DNA of 41,654 bases from Geobacter sp. (GTDB taxonomy: Bacteria; Desulfobacterota; Desulfuromonadia; Geobacterales; DSM-12255), in assembly GCA_009886125.1 (NCBI GenBank), contig VFJK01000015.1:1-41654 (forward strand), in the 5' to 3' direction. The notes beneath the pieces were generated by a model. The model was not told the DNA's origin. It did no database searches and saw nothing but the letters and a program-made list of their open reading frames with translations. Numbering within the stretch: the first letter of the stretch is position 1; each line of letters opens with the position of its first letter. Both the position numbers and the translations under genes were made by a program. Positions 8,824 to 17,712 of this stretch are shown here, piece after piece.

Positions 8824-10785
8824 CTATCTGGTTTTGAGAACAAGATTGTAATTCTCACGTAAGACTGTATCACTCGGGTAGTAGATTAGCGCTTTAAGTA
8901 AATATGTTTCAGCAGATCTTTTGTCGCCCTGAAGCAAGGCGATTTGTGCCAGTGTAGTAAGTGTCGTGAGAGATTTAGGCTCGCGTTTCAGTACACGTTT
9001 GAATAATTCTTCCGCATCCTCTATCATGCCGGACTTCATTTTGAGGCTGCCGAGATTAGTAAGCTGAGTAATGTTACCCCAGCGTCTGACTGACTCCTCG
9101 AGAAGTTGGAGGCGCAACTCAGGGAATAAATTAGTTCTTTCAAGGAAAGCATCAAGGTTATCTGCCTGTATCGTATTCTGCACGCCTTCAATAAGACGTT
9201 TAACTTCATTTTGGTTGATCAAAGATGGAAGATTAGGCTGATCTGACCGCATCCAGAAAGATGCTGCGTAATCAAGGTACACGAGCCGCCAGAAGGGTTC
9301 TGATGAGAGCAGCGGTAACATCCCGGCACTTTCTGCCCTTGCAGCGTTTTCCAGAAGAACTCCTCTGAAATCATAGCGACGCACCATTTCATGCCAGGCG
9401 TCCGGTTGAGCATAAGCAGTATAGGTGGCGTCGAACACTTTCTTCAATTCATTCAGATTGAAGTCTTCAAGGCGGAAGTCGTAAAAAGGGATGCGTTTTG
9501 GGCCGCCGTGATATGCGTAAAACCCTCCCAGTGTCTGGCTGTTGAAGACTGAACCACGAAAATCGATCCGGTTAAGAAAGGATGGCAGTCCTATCGGTAC
9601 ATAGTCTGCTGACATGCCAATTCCAAAACGGTAAGGAACCCAGGTGGTCAGATAATTCAACGCTGGTTTCGGTGACCATATGATCGTTGACAGGATGATG
9701 ATGGAGGCAATTATTGCTGCTATTATGCGGCGGAAGCGAATGCTCTCAATAAGGGAGAAGTATTCTGCTATCAGCGGGGCGGCGACAATGGCGAAAATAG
9801 GCATGTTACGGATGCCGGTCATCGAGACTGCAAGCATGACAGATGCAATCAATGTCCGAGCGAGAGGCAGTCGCTTTCTATGCCAAACCATAACGGACAA
9901 CAAGCTTGTCAGGAAAGATACCATCAGTGTCCAGAAAAACCAGAATTCAATGAAGGAACGGCTTGTTGCGCCCAGTGGCGGAGCCAGTTCAAACATGTTG
10001 TATTTTGCCATGACTGCTTCAGGGGCGACTGTTGTAATGAGTTGCCATGTGTATTTGATGCTGTCGAAACCGGTTGGCGTGATCAAACACCCTGCAATAA
10101 CTATTGATAAAAGCACTCCGAGGGAGCGGACTTCATTGTAATTATTACTGCGGACCCCCTTCGTCAAAGCGACAAAAAAATAGCTGAAAACCAGAAATGG
10201 GCCGATTGAAAACAACCCGTGTGAGCATGTCCAGATTTCCTGTAAAATGAAAAAAAAGGTCAATTCTGCAGTGGAATGGTGTCTTCCTTGCTGAAGTCGC
10301 CAATAATAAACAGCGATCATTAGATATGAGATGATTTCCGGCCGTATTGTGAACCGTCCTGAGCATGCAATCGCTGTGACCAGCAGCAATGTCCAGGTTG
10401 CCGCAGAATTTGTCCAGTGCCTGATGCTACGGTAGGCTGCCCAGAAGGTTGTGCTCCAGACGAGAATCTGTAATGCTTGCAGCCAAAGATACCCAGCGAA
10501 ACTGTATCCTGCGGCAGTTACTGTGCGAAAAAGCCATAATCGCGGTTGAAAGGGTTGACCAAGATTAAAGAGACTGAGCTGATCAGTATCAGGAAAAGAT
10601 CCGAGCCTGAGAATCTCCTTGCCGACAGCCAGATGGTACCAGATGTCGTATTCGGATACTTTGGTAATAAGGAAAAAAACAATAATGGGGACAACGAATA
10701 GAAGCGGGAGGAAATTCTTTCGCCCGGTACGGGAAGCTTTTACAAAACGTTCACGGGTGCTGGTTCGAAACAAATTCTGGAGCAT
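8824..10785 (-). CDS. Polytopic membrane protein with C-terminal TPRs (GT-C-like, unassigned)
   Basis: A 653-residue protein. After a basic N-terminus there are many hydrophobic helices up to about residue 400, then a soluble part and two to three TPR units near the C-terminus (LTNLGSLKMKSGMIEDAEEL, TTLAQIALLQGDKRSAETYL). The first loop after helix 1 holds YDIWYHLAVGKEIL with D47, W49 and H51, followed by FPDTDQLSLF. This acidic first-loop layout resembles polyprenyl-phosphate-sugar-using GT-C enzymes, but sequence identity to a named family is not clear to me. AAGGTAAAG precedes the ATG. Its place at the head of the minus-strand glycan cluster, beside two similar-looking proteins on the plus strand, suggests a late step in glycan transfer or polymerisation. 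It could also be a sensor or assembly factor. Confidence 0.75.
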   Translation of the reverse strand: MLQNLFRTSTRERFVKASRTGRKNFLPLLFVVPIIVFFLITKVSEYDIWYHLAVGKEILRLGSFPDTDQLSLFNLGQPFQPRLWLFRTVTAAGYSFAGYLWLQALQILVWSTTFWAAYRSIRHWTNSAATWTLLLVTAIACSGRFTIRPEIISYLMIAVYYWRLQQGRHHSTAELTFFFILQEIWTCSHGLFSIGPFLVFSYFFVALTKGVRSNNYNEVRSLGVLLSIVIAGCLITPTGFDSIKYTWQLITTVAPEAVMAKYNMFELAPPLGATSRSFIEFWFFWTLMVSFLTSLLSVMVWHRKRLPLARTLIASVMLAVSMTGIRNMPIFAIVAAPLIAEYFSLIESIRFRRIIAAIIASIIILSTIIWSPKPALNYLTTWVPYRFGIGMSADYVPIGLPSFLNRIDFRGSVFNSQTLGGFYAYHGGPKRIPFYDFRLEDFNLNELKKVFDATYTAYAQPDAWHEMVRRYDFRGVLLENAARAESAGMLPLLSSEPFWRLVYLDYAASFWMRSDQPNLPSLINQNEVKRLIEGVQNTIQADNLDAFLERTNLFPELRLQLLEESVRRWGNITQLTNLGSLKMKSGMIEDAEELFKRVLKREPKSLTTLTTLAQIALLQGDKRSAETYLLKALIYYPSDTVLRENYNLVLKTR

Positions 10786-10940
10786 GTCTTTACCTTGCCT
10801 TAGACATTTTCTGGCATGTCAGCACGTTTTTGCTCCAATAGTAAGCACTGCCCATGATATCAATGAAATGAATCAGTGAGGACGTATCGAGGTGAGTCTA
10901 CCTGTACTTCAGGTGGCCGTCAATAGAGGATTGGAGGTAT

Positions 10941-12821
10941 ATGTCAGGCATTAAGAGTGGACAAGACAAGGCAAATTCTGAGGAGCGTATCGGCGACATA
11001 CTACGGTTGCTTATCCTGCTTACCGCTGTTTTACTGGTCTACGGCAGAATCCTTGGCCACGATTTCGTCACGATCTGGGACGACAATTTCTATGTGATCG
11101 ACAATCCGGACGCATGGGGTTTTTCCTGGATTAACATTAAAGGTGCGTTTACCAGTTTCTACACCGGCAATTACGCCCCGGTGCAGATTCTCTCCTACAT
11201 GCTGGATTTTACATTCTGGGGACTCAAACCGGTCGGTTATTTCCTGACCAACATCACTCTCCACATCTGCAACGGGCTGCTTTTTTACCGACTCCTCACC
11301 AGATCATTCCATAACAGAGTCATTACTCTTGCGGCAACCGGACTTTTTCTGCTCCATCCGGTTCAGGTCGAGACCGTTGCCTGGGTTTCCCAGCGGAAAA
11401 GCCTGCTGGCGATCTTTTTCATGCTGGTCGCCTGGGAGTTGTACTGCTCCTGGCGGGAAAGCAGCTCGAAGAACAGCTGGATTTTTTATGCCGCATCAGT
11501 GAGTGCCTTCAGCTTCTCCCTGCTCGCCAAGTCGGTCACGGTAGTCTTCCCGGTGATGCTTGTCCTCTTCGACATATCTGAGCCGACATACGACAGGCAA
11601 CTGCGGTTAAAGGACAAGATTCCGTTTCTGCTTGCCGCACTGGTGGTAGCGGTGATCACCTTCATTGCCCAGAAACCGGAGGTAGGGAGCGGCGGCCGGA
11701 CAGAGTATCATGGCGGCTCGCCCTGGATTACGCTGCTCTCCATGCTGCCGGTATTCTGCCGGTATCTTGGCATGCTGTTCTGGCCATCCAACCTGAGTGC
11801 CGATTATGCTGCTCCTCTTCACAAATCGCCGGATTTCGCCGTGCTGGCGGCATTTTTGCTACTTGCCGGGCTCTCTGTTGCCGGTTGGCAGCTCTGGAAA
11901 AGAGAGCGGTTCGCTGCTTTCTGGCTTATCTTTTTCTGGCTCGGGCTGTTGCCGGTTACCCAGATCGTCCCGCTGGTTACCATGATGAACGACAGGTACC
12001 TGTATCTCCCGATGCTCGGCGCAGCTGCCCTGTTCGGGATGGCAGCGGGAAAACTGCATGACAGGGGGGACGGGAAATATCCCGGTGCTGTCACCGGCCT
12101 GATTGTCTGTATCCTGGTTGTTGCTGCAGGAGCTTCCTTCAACCGTACTGCTGTCTGGCGGGATTCGATCACTCTTTTCCGGGATGTGGTCACCCGGTAT
12201 CCGCACAGCGAGCGGGGCTGGCGCATGTATGCCGATGCGACCCGCAATGCCGGGCAGATAAATGAAGCCCGGCAGATATACGCACAGGCGCTGATTGCAA
12301 ATCCTGACAGTCAGACAGCCATGGTCGGTCTGGCCGATCTTCTCAATAGTATGGGCAGAGGAGATGAAGCTTATCAACTGCTGCAGAAACTGCTGGCACT
12401 CAACCCGCAGCATGCGGCCGGCTGGCTGGCCCTTGGCGACAATTTGCAGAAGAAAAAGGATTATGGCGGTGCACAGAGAGCCTATGAGAAGGTGCTGGAA
12501 ATACAGCCGACCGCTATCCCGACCTATCAGAAGCTGGGCGATCTGGCGCTGCTGCAGCGTAGATTTGCTGCCGGCAGAACCTATTTTGAAATTATCGAGA
12601 AAAAAAGTCCCGGTTCGTTCACCGCTGCCTACCGGCGCGCATGTCTAGAAGCTCAGGCCGGGGAACAGGAACAGGCGCTGTTCTGGCTGGAGCGCGCCAT
12701 TGAACGCGGCTATCATGATTATGATGCAATTTATGATAACAGTGAGCTGGAGATTCTCTGGAGCACGCCCAAATTCATGATGCTACTCGAAACGTATTTC
12801 CCCGGGAAGCTCCCCAAATGA
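10941..12821 (+). CDS. TMTC-like multi-span membrane protein with TPR domain (first of tandem pair)
   Basis: A 626-residue protein. Multiple membrane helices fill residues ~20-400 and TPR units fill ~415-600 (for example EARQIYAQALIANPDSQTA and AQRAYEKVLEIQPTA). The first loop has TIWDDNFYVIDNP with D47-D48. Further on come GYFLTNITLHICNGLLFY, LHPVQVETVAWVSQRKSLLA and FWPSNLSADY, motifs shared with the eukaryotic TMTC O-mannosyltransferases and their bacterial relatives. By that relation it may transfer a sugar from a lipid-phosphate donor to a protein on the outer face of the membrane; this is inference. GGAGG lies just before the ATG. Its TGA overlaps the ATG of its paralog (ATGA), so the two are coupled and may work as a pair. 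Confidence 0.85.
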   Translation: MSGIKSGQDKANSEERIGDILRLLILLTAVLLVYGRILGHDFVTIWDDNFYVIDNPDAWGFSWINIKGAFTSFYTGNYAPVQILSYMLDFTFWGLKPVGYFLTNITLHICNGLLFYRLLTRSFHNRVITLAATGLFLLHPVQVETVAWVSQRKSLLAIFFMLVAWELYCSWRESSSKNSWIFYAASVSAFSFSLLAKSVTVVFPVMLVLFDISEPTYDRQLRLKDKIPFLLAALVVAVITFIAQKPEVGSGGRTEYHGGSPWITLLSMLPVFCRYLGMLFWPSNLSADYAAPLHKSPDFAVLAAFLLLAGLSVAGWQLWKRERFAAFWLIFFWLGLLPVTQIVPLVTMMNDRYLYLPMLGAAALFGMAAGKLHDRGDGKYPGAVTGLIVCILVVAAGASFNRTAVWRDSITLFRDVVTRYPHSERGWRMYADATRNAGQINEARQIYAQALIANPDSQTAMVGLADLLNSMGRGDEAYQLLQKLLALNPQHAAGWLALGDNLQKKKDYGGAQRAYEKVLEIQPTAIPTYQKLGDLALLQRRFAAGRTYFEIIEKKSPGSFTAAYRRACLEAQAGEQEQALFWLERAIERGYHDYDAIYDNSELEILWSTPKFMMLLETYFPGKLPK

Positions 12822-14497
12822 TCCCGGACCGATTGAGACCTCATATGCTCCCCCTGGCACTGCTGCTGACGGCTGTCATGGCAGTCTATGCCAGGACCCT
12901 CGGCCATGATTTCCTGATGAACTGGGACGATAATGCCTATGTGACGGCAAACAGTTCAGTGCACGGCTTTTCGGCGGAGAACATCAGGACGGTCTTCACC
13001 AGTTTCTACGCCGGGAATTATGCGCCGCTGCAGATGCTCTCCTATATGGCCGATTACACCTTCTGGGGATTATGGCCGGGCGGATACCTGCTGACCAATG
13101 TCGTCCTGCACCTCTCCAACGGCCTGCTCCTCTATCTGCTCCTCTTGCGGTCGGGCAGTCAGAGGCTTATGGCTGCCGTTGCCGCCGGGATCTTTCTGCT
13201 CCATCCGCTGCAGGTGGAATCTGTCGCCTGGATCTCCCAGCGGAAGACCCTGCTGGCAATGTTCTTCATGCTGCTTTCCTGGTGGGCCTATCTCCGCTAT
13301 CGCCGGCCTGGGGAGCTGTGCAGCCGCCGTTTTTATCTGTTGTCTCTGGCCGCTTTTGCCTGCTCGCTGCTCTCCAAATCCGCAGGTGTCTTTTTCCCGG
13401 CAGCGCTGCTGCTGTACGATTTCTGCTGCACAGACCGAGAACAGCGTCTGAAGCTGCTTGACAAGATGCCGTTTTTCGGACTTGCCCTGGCTGCGGCTCT
13501 GCTGACGCTGCTGAGCCAGTCTCCCGAGGTGACCGGTTGGAGCGGTCTGGATTACGGCGGCCGGAGCCAGTGGCACGGGGGGAGTCCCCGGGCGACACTC
13601 CTGACCATGCTGCCGGTGCTCTGCAGCTATCTGCGGATGATTGTCTGGCCCTTCGGACTGAGCGTCGTCTACAGTCCGGAAATTTACAAGACGATTGCAC
13701 CTCCCGTGGTAGCGGCGTTTTGCAGTCTGTTCGTCATTGGCGGCCTCGCCTGGCTGCTGTTCAGGAGCGATCGATGCGCCGGCTACTGGCCGATATTCTC
13801 GGGGCTGGCGATACTACCGGTTCTGCAGTTGGTGCCCCTGGTCACGATCATGAATGACCGCTATCTCTATTTCCCCATGATCGGTGTCGCCGCTCTTGGG
13901 GGACTCGGCGCGGTTGCACTGGGCAGACGGTGTGGAGAGAACGCTGCGTGGGGGGCCACGTTGGTAATCCTGCTGCTGTTGACTGTGAGCTCTTTCGAGC
14001 GGGTGGCAGTCTGGCAGGACTCAAGAACTCTCTGGCGCGATGCGATCAAAAAGGTGCCGGGGAAATTCGACGCCTGGGAAGGGCTGGGAGAGGCGTATCA
14101 CCTTTCCCCGCCGGTTCTGCTGAAAGAGGCTGAACATGCCTATGCCCGGGCGTTTGCGATTTACTCTTCGAGTCCGGTCAATCTCTTCAACTTTGCCAGG
14201 GTCAAGCTTGCACAGGGTGATGAGGACCGGGGGCTAAGCCTGTTGCAGCGGCTGTTGAAAGTAAACCCTGCCCATGTCATGGGATGGGCGGCGCTTGGTG
14301 ATATTCATTTTCGGCGTGCCGACTTCAGGCAGGCGGAGAGAGCGTATCTCCAGGCAGACAAGTTGCAGCCGGAAGTGGTAGAGGTGAGTCTGAGGCTTTA
14401 CCGGCTTTACTCGGCAACAGGTGCTGCAGACACAGCACGGTTTTATTATGAAAGGATTCTCGCGCAGGGCGGGGATGTTTCTGGATTGAAACATTGA
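12818..14497 (+). CDS. TMTC-like multi-span membrane protein with TPR domain (second of tandem pair)
   Basis: A 559-residue paralog of the preceding protein that keeps the same order of motifs: NWDDNAYVTANSSVHGFS with D37-D38, GGYLLTNVVLHLSNGLLLY, LHPLQVESVAWISQRKTLLA, WPFGLSVVYSPE and LVPLVTIMNDRYLYFP. The TPR part (from about residue 410) is shorter, with fewer repeats. The start overlaps the stop of the first copy. Because both copies keep the acidic first-loop pair, neither looks inactivated. Divergence plus unequal TPR length suggests separate acceptors or a heteromeric complex rather than a recent duplication. The stop is followed by a 228-bp gap holding an inverted repeat. Confidence 0.85.
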   Translation: MIPDRLRPHMLPLALLLTAVMAVYARTLGHDFLMNWDDNAYVTANSSVHGFSAENIRTVFTSFYAGNYAPLQMLSYMADYTFWGLWPGGYLLTNVVLHLSNGLLLYLLLLRSGSQRLMAAVAAGIFLLHPLQVESVAWISQRKTLLAMFFMLLSWWAYLRYRRPGELCSRRFYLLSLAAFACSLLSKSAGVFFPAALLLYDFCCTDREQRLKLLDKMPFFGLALAAALLTLLSQSPEVTGWSGLDYGGRSQWHGGSPRATLLTMLPVLCSYLRMIVWPFGLSVVYSPEIYKTIAPPVVAAFCSLFVIGGLAWLLFRSDRCAGYWPIFSGLAILPVLQLVPLVTIMNDRYLYFPMIGVAALGGLGAVALGRRCGENAAWGATLVILLLLTVSSFERVAVWQDSRTLWRDAIKKVPGKFDAWEGLGEAYHLSPPVLLKEAEHAYARAFAIYSSSPVNLFNFARVKLAQGDEDRGLSLLQRLLKVNPAHVMGWAALGDIHFRRADFRQAERAYLQADKLQPEVVEVSLRLYRLYSATGAADTARFYYERILAQGGDVSGLKH

Positions 14498-14555
14498 AAA
14501 ACTGCGCTCTGAACGATACAGTAGCAAACGGTTTATCCAAAAACGGCAGTTACTT

Positions 14556-14665
14556 AACGCAGAGACGCAGAGACGCAAAGAAAATCAAAATTAAGGCTCC
14601 GGACAGGTGACATCCTTAAACGCTTAACTTACTGTTTTTCCTCTGAGTCTTGGCGTCTCTGCGTT
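14556..14665. repeat. Imperfect inverted repeat (AACGCAGAGACGC family)
   Basis: The left arm at 14556-14584 begins AACGCAGAGACGCAGAGACG and ends in AAAGAAAA. The right arm at about 14634-14665 is its imperfect reverse complement, with GGCGTCTCTGCGTT as the perfect 13-bp end and a TTTTTC inner end. About 50 bp lie between the arms. The left arm also has an internal direct repeat (GCAGAGAC twice). It lies in the gap between the TMTC-like pair and the membrane/spermidine-synthase fusion. No transposase is nearby, so it looks like a REP- or MITE-like intergenic element that could form a long hairpin in the transcript. Confidence 0.75.
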
Positions 14666-14725
14666 CCAAATGCTTTTTCTGGGTTTATTGTGCTGATGTA
14701 AAGTATCCCGGAGGGTACGGCTCCC

Positions 14726-16927
14726 ATGCAGTGGTTTTTTATATTTTTCGTCATCTCAGGTTTCTGCAGCCTTGTGTACCAGATCGCCTGGCTGCGTCTG
14801 GCAATGGCAGGCTTCGGTGTCACTACGACTTCAGTCTCCCTGTTCCTCTCAATATTCATGGCAGGTATGGCGCTCGGGAGCTGGGGTGGCGGCAAGCTGG
14901 CCAGCAGATATGCCTCTTCGCCACATCTGCCACTCAGGCTCTATGCCGGAGCGGAGGCCTGCATAGCCCTTTCGGGTATCATTGTTGTTCCGGCGCTGGA
15001 TCTTTTTCATTCAGTTGCGCTCAACGTTAACGGCGCGTCATGGCTCAGCTACCTGGTTTCAGCCTTTTTCATGGCGGTGGCACTTCTCCCCTTTTGCGCA
15101 TGCATGGGGGCGACCTTCCCGTTGGCGATTGCCGCGGCACGGCGGTTTTTCACCGGCAGATACGCATCGTCATTCAGCTATCTTTATGTCGGCAACGTTC
15201 TGGGAGCGATGCTGGGTGCCCTGTCCTGCGCGTTCGTGATGATCGAACTGCTCGGGTTCAAGGGGACGATGGCCGTTGCGGTTGCCCTGAACCTGCTGGT
15301 GGCGGGCGGAGCCTTGATACTCTCTTTTCGCGGTGCTTCCGGCAGTCCGACCGGGTGCCTTGATCAGGAGAGGGTGCACACTGCGACAGCGGACAGCCGG
15401 GAATGGAAACTGTATGGCATCCTTTTCCTTACCGGCTTTGCCAGCCTGGGGATGGAGGTAGTCTGGACAAGGCTCTACATTCCGGTGTTTGGCCCGCTTG
15501 TCTACACCTTTGCTTTTATTCTGGCAGCCTATCTGCTGGCAACGCTGATCGGTTCACAGCTTTACCGCTATTACAGAAAACGCGGGTTTGAGTTTACCGA
15601 TGCTTCCATGGCAGTACTGCTTGCCGTGATCACTGCCGCCGCGTTGCTGCCGCTACTGGCGACTGACCCTCGGCTGTCGTTTCTGGGGGGACCGGTAGTC
15701 GGGGTCCTGCGAATGCTGGCAGGTATCGGTCCTTTCTGCGCGCTGCTCGGATTTTTGACGCCGGCACTGGTAGACCGTGTCTCATCAGGCGATCCGGATA
15801 AGGTTGGCACCGGCTATGCTCTCAATATGCTCGGCTGCATTATCGGTCCCCTTGTGATAGGGTTTCTGCTCAATCCGATTCTGAGCGAGAAGTGGGCATT
15901 GATCGCACTTGCTGCCCCCCTCTCGCTGTCCGGGTATCTTTTTTCAGCCAGCGGGAAGGGGCTGTCCGGCAGCATGCTCCTGCTCAAGAGAGGGGCGTTC
16001 GCGTTTACCGTTCTGGTTGTCGTTGCGGCGAGGAGTCCGGAAGATTTTCTTTTAGGGGGAATTGTCAAGAGGGATCATACTGCTACGGTTATTGCAACAG
16101 GTGAGGGGATGGCGAAGCTGTTGCTGGTGAACGGTTACGGCATGACGGCTTTGACGCCCATTACCAAGATGATGGTCCATCTCCCCATGGCTTTTCACGA
16201 TGGCCCGATCAACAAGGGGATCGTCCTCTGTTTCGGCATGGGGACTTCCTACCGGTCGATGCTGGCCTGGGGGGTATCATCGACTGTTGTCGAGCTTGTG
16301 CCCAGTATCCCCGGCCTTGTTCCGTTCTATCATCAGGATGGGGAGCTGCTCCTGAATGCGCCGAACGGCAGAATCGTCATCGACGATGCCCGTCGGTTCC
16401 TGGAGCGGACTCAGGAACAATTCGATGTAGTGGTTGTTGATCCACCCCCTCCGGTGGAAGCTGCTGCATCTAGTCTGCTTTACTCGAAGGAGTTCTATGG
16501 AGTCGTCAGAAAAAGGCTCTCGCCCGGGGGGATTTTCCAGCAATGGATCCCTCTGGGGCCTGGTGGCGGGACTAACGATACTTTTGTCATTGCTGCGATG
16601 ATGAAGTCGATCGCTCAGAGCTTTCCCTATGTCAGGACATTTTATTCCAATGGCGGTGATTACGGCATTCATGTTCTGGCCTCAATGAAGCCGATTCCCG
16701 AGCGCTCTCCGGATCAGCTTGCTGCCAGCCTCCCTGCAAGAGCTGCTATCGACATTGTAGAATGGGGGCCGCACAGTTTTTCTGCAGATCAGTTCAGAGA
16801 GGTTCTTCTTCAGGAGGAACCGGTTGAAAAATTCATTGCGGCAAATCCGTCTGCCCCTGCACTTACAGATGACAGGCCGGTAAATGAGTATTATATTCTA
16901 AGGACAATGTTTCGTACTGTCCGTTAA
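14726..16927 (+). CDS. Membrane transporter-like / spermidine-synthase-like fusion protein
   Basis: A 733-residue protein. Residues 1 to ~440 form many membrane helices (starting FFIFFVISGFCSLVYQIAW, with MGATFPLAIAAA, as in the membrane part of other SpeE fusions). The rest is a class I methyltransferase-fold domain. LCFGMGTSYRSM near residue 502 is the SAM-type loop, VVELVPSI gives the acidic ribose contact, and FDVVVVDPPPP near residue 570 corresponds to the aminopropyltransferase catalytic site. The second Asp of the canonical DxxDP site is replaced by Pro, so classical spermidine synthesis is doubtful. GGAGGG lies about 10 bases before the ATG. A longer relative occurs at 37961-40969. 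Role unknown; it may modify an exported amine or metabolite. Confidence 0.85.
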   Translation: MQWFFIFFVISGFCSLVYQIAWLRLAMAGFGVTTTSVSLFLSIFMAGMALGSWGGGKLASRYASSPHLPLRLYAGAEACIALSGIIVVPALDLFHSVALNVNGASWLSYLVSAFFMAVALLPFCACMGATFPLAIAAARRFFTGRYASSFSYLYVGNVLGAMLGALSCAFVMIELLGFKGTMAVAVALNLLVAGGALILSFRGASGSPTGCLDQERVHTATADSREWKLYGILFLTGFASLGMEVVWTRLYIPVFGPLVYTFAFILAAYLLATLIGSQLYRYYRKRGFEFTDASMAVLLAVITAAALLPLLATDPRLSFLGGPVVGVLRMLAGIGPFCALLGFLTPALVDRVSSGDPDKVGTGYALNMLGCIIGPLVIGFLLNPILSEKWALIALAAPLSLSGYLFSASGKGLSGSMLLLKRGAFAFTVLVVVAARSPEDFLLGGIVKRDHTATVIATGEGMAKLLLVNGYGMTALTPITKMMVHLPMAFHDGPINKGIVLCFGMGTSYRSMLAWGVSSTVVELVPSIPGLVPFYHQDGELLLNAPNGRIVIDDARRFLERTQEQFDVVVVDPPPPVEAAASSLLYSKEFYGVVRKRLSPGGIFQQWIPLGPGGGTNDTFVIAAMMKSIAQSFPYVRTFYSNGGDYGIHVLASMKPIPERSPDQLAASLPARAAIDIVEWGPHSFSADQFREVLLQEEPVEKFIAANPSAPALTDDRPVNEYYILRTMFRTVR

Positions 16928-16949
16928 TCAGTCAGAGAGGGAAATCAAT

Positions 16950-17687
16950 ATGAAAAAAGCATTAGCCATTGCCATCGTGTTGCTGACAGCTGTGTCCGTA
17001 TCTGCGGAAACAGCCGTCAAAGTTGAAGGGAGTAGACCGCGGGCGGTCAAGGCGAAGAAAAAAACCATGTCAACTGTCCCGATAAAACTCAGGACCGAGG
17101 AGCAGAAATCCCTGTACGGCCTCGGTCTTGTCATTGCCAGGCAGATGGAGGTGTTCAATCTTTCTCCCCGTGAGCTCCAGATAGTAAAGCAGGGGATCAA
17201 TGACGGCGTTAAAGGGAGAAAACCGAAGGTCGATTTTACGGTGTACAGCAAAAAGTCCGTTGAACTTGGTTTGGCTCGGCGAGATGCTCTCGGCAGGCAG
17301 CTTGCGGCCAAGACTCCTGGATATATGGAACTGGCAGCAGCAGAAGAGGGTGCCAAAAAAAGCTCTACCGGGGGCATTTATCTCTCCCTGAAGGAAGGGG
17401 AGGGGGTAAGCCCGCTGGATACGGACAAGGTGAAATTTCATTACCGGGGGACGCTGATCGACGGCAGAGAGTTTGACAGCACCTATAAACGTAATGAGCC
17501 GGATGCCGGGCTGGTGACTGAGTCCCTGCCCTGTCTTGGCGAAGCGGTCAAACTGATGAAGCCGGGGGGGAAGTCCAGGGTCGTCTGCCCGCCGGAGACG
17601 GCATTTGCCAAGGAGGGACTCGGTGTGATCCCACCTGATGCGACGCTGATTTTTGAAGTTGAGCTGTTAGAAATCAGTAAGCCTTGA
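16950..17687 (+). CDS. Exported FKBP-type peptidyl-prolyl cis-trans isomerase
   Basis: A 245-residue protein with a signal peptide (MKKALAIAIVLLTAVSVSAE), an alpha-helical N-terminal dimerisation-type domain (about 50-135) and a C-terminal FKBP domain. The FKBP part shows KFHYRGTLIDGREFDSTYKR, LMKPGGKSRVVCPPETAF and VIPPDATLIFEVELLEI, the usual active-site strands. The pocket Trp normally in a PGWTEA segment is replaced (here PCLGEAVKLM), which could weaken isomerase activity. It should act in the periplasm as a folding helper, like Mip or FkpA. It begins 22 bp after the fusion gene's stop, with AGAGAGGG as Shine-Dalgarno, so it is probably co-transcribed. It converges with nikO 25 bp further on. 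Confidence 0.92.
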   Translation: MKKALAIAIVLLTAVSVSAETAVKVEGSRPRAVKAKKKTMSTVPIKLRTEEQKSLYGLGLVIARQMEVFNLSPRELQIVKQGINDGVKGRKPKVDFTVYSKKSVELGLARRDALGRQLAAKTPGYMELAAAEEGAKKSSTGGIYLSLKEGEGVSPLDTDKVKFHYRGTLIDGREFDSTYKRNEPDAGLVTESLPCLGEAVKLMKPGGKSRVVCPPETAFAKEGLGVIPPDATLIFEVELLEISKP

Positions 17688-17712
17688 TTTCTCTTTGTCG
17701 GTTACAAGAGCA

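Noticed and set aside
14571-14580. ACGCAAAG, which resembles the core of a GEMM (c-di-GMP) riboswitch
   Set aside because: The flanking paired elements of the riboswitch are absent and the bases belong to the intergenic inverted repeat.
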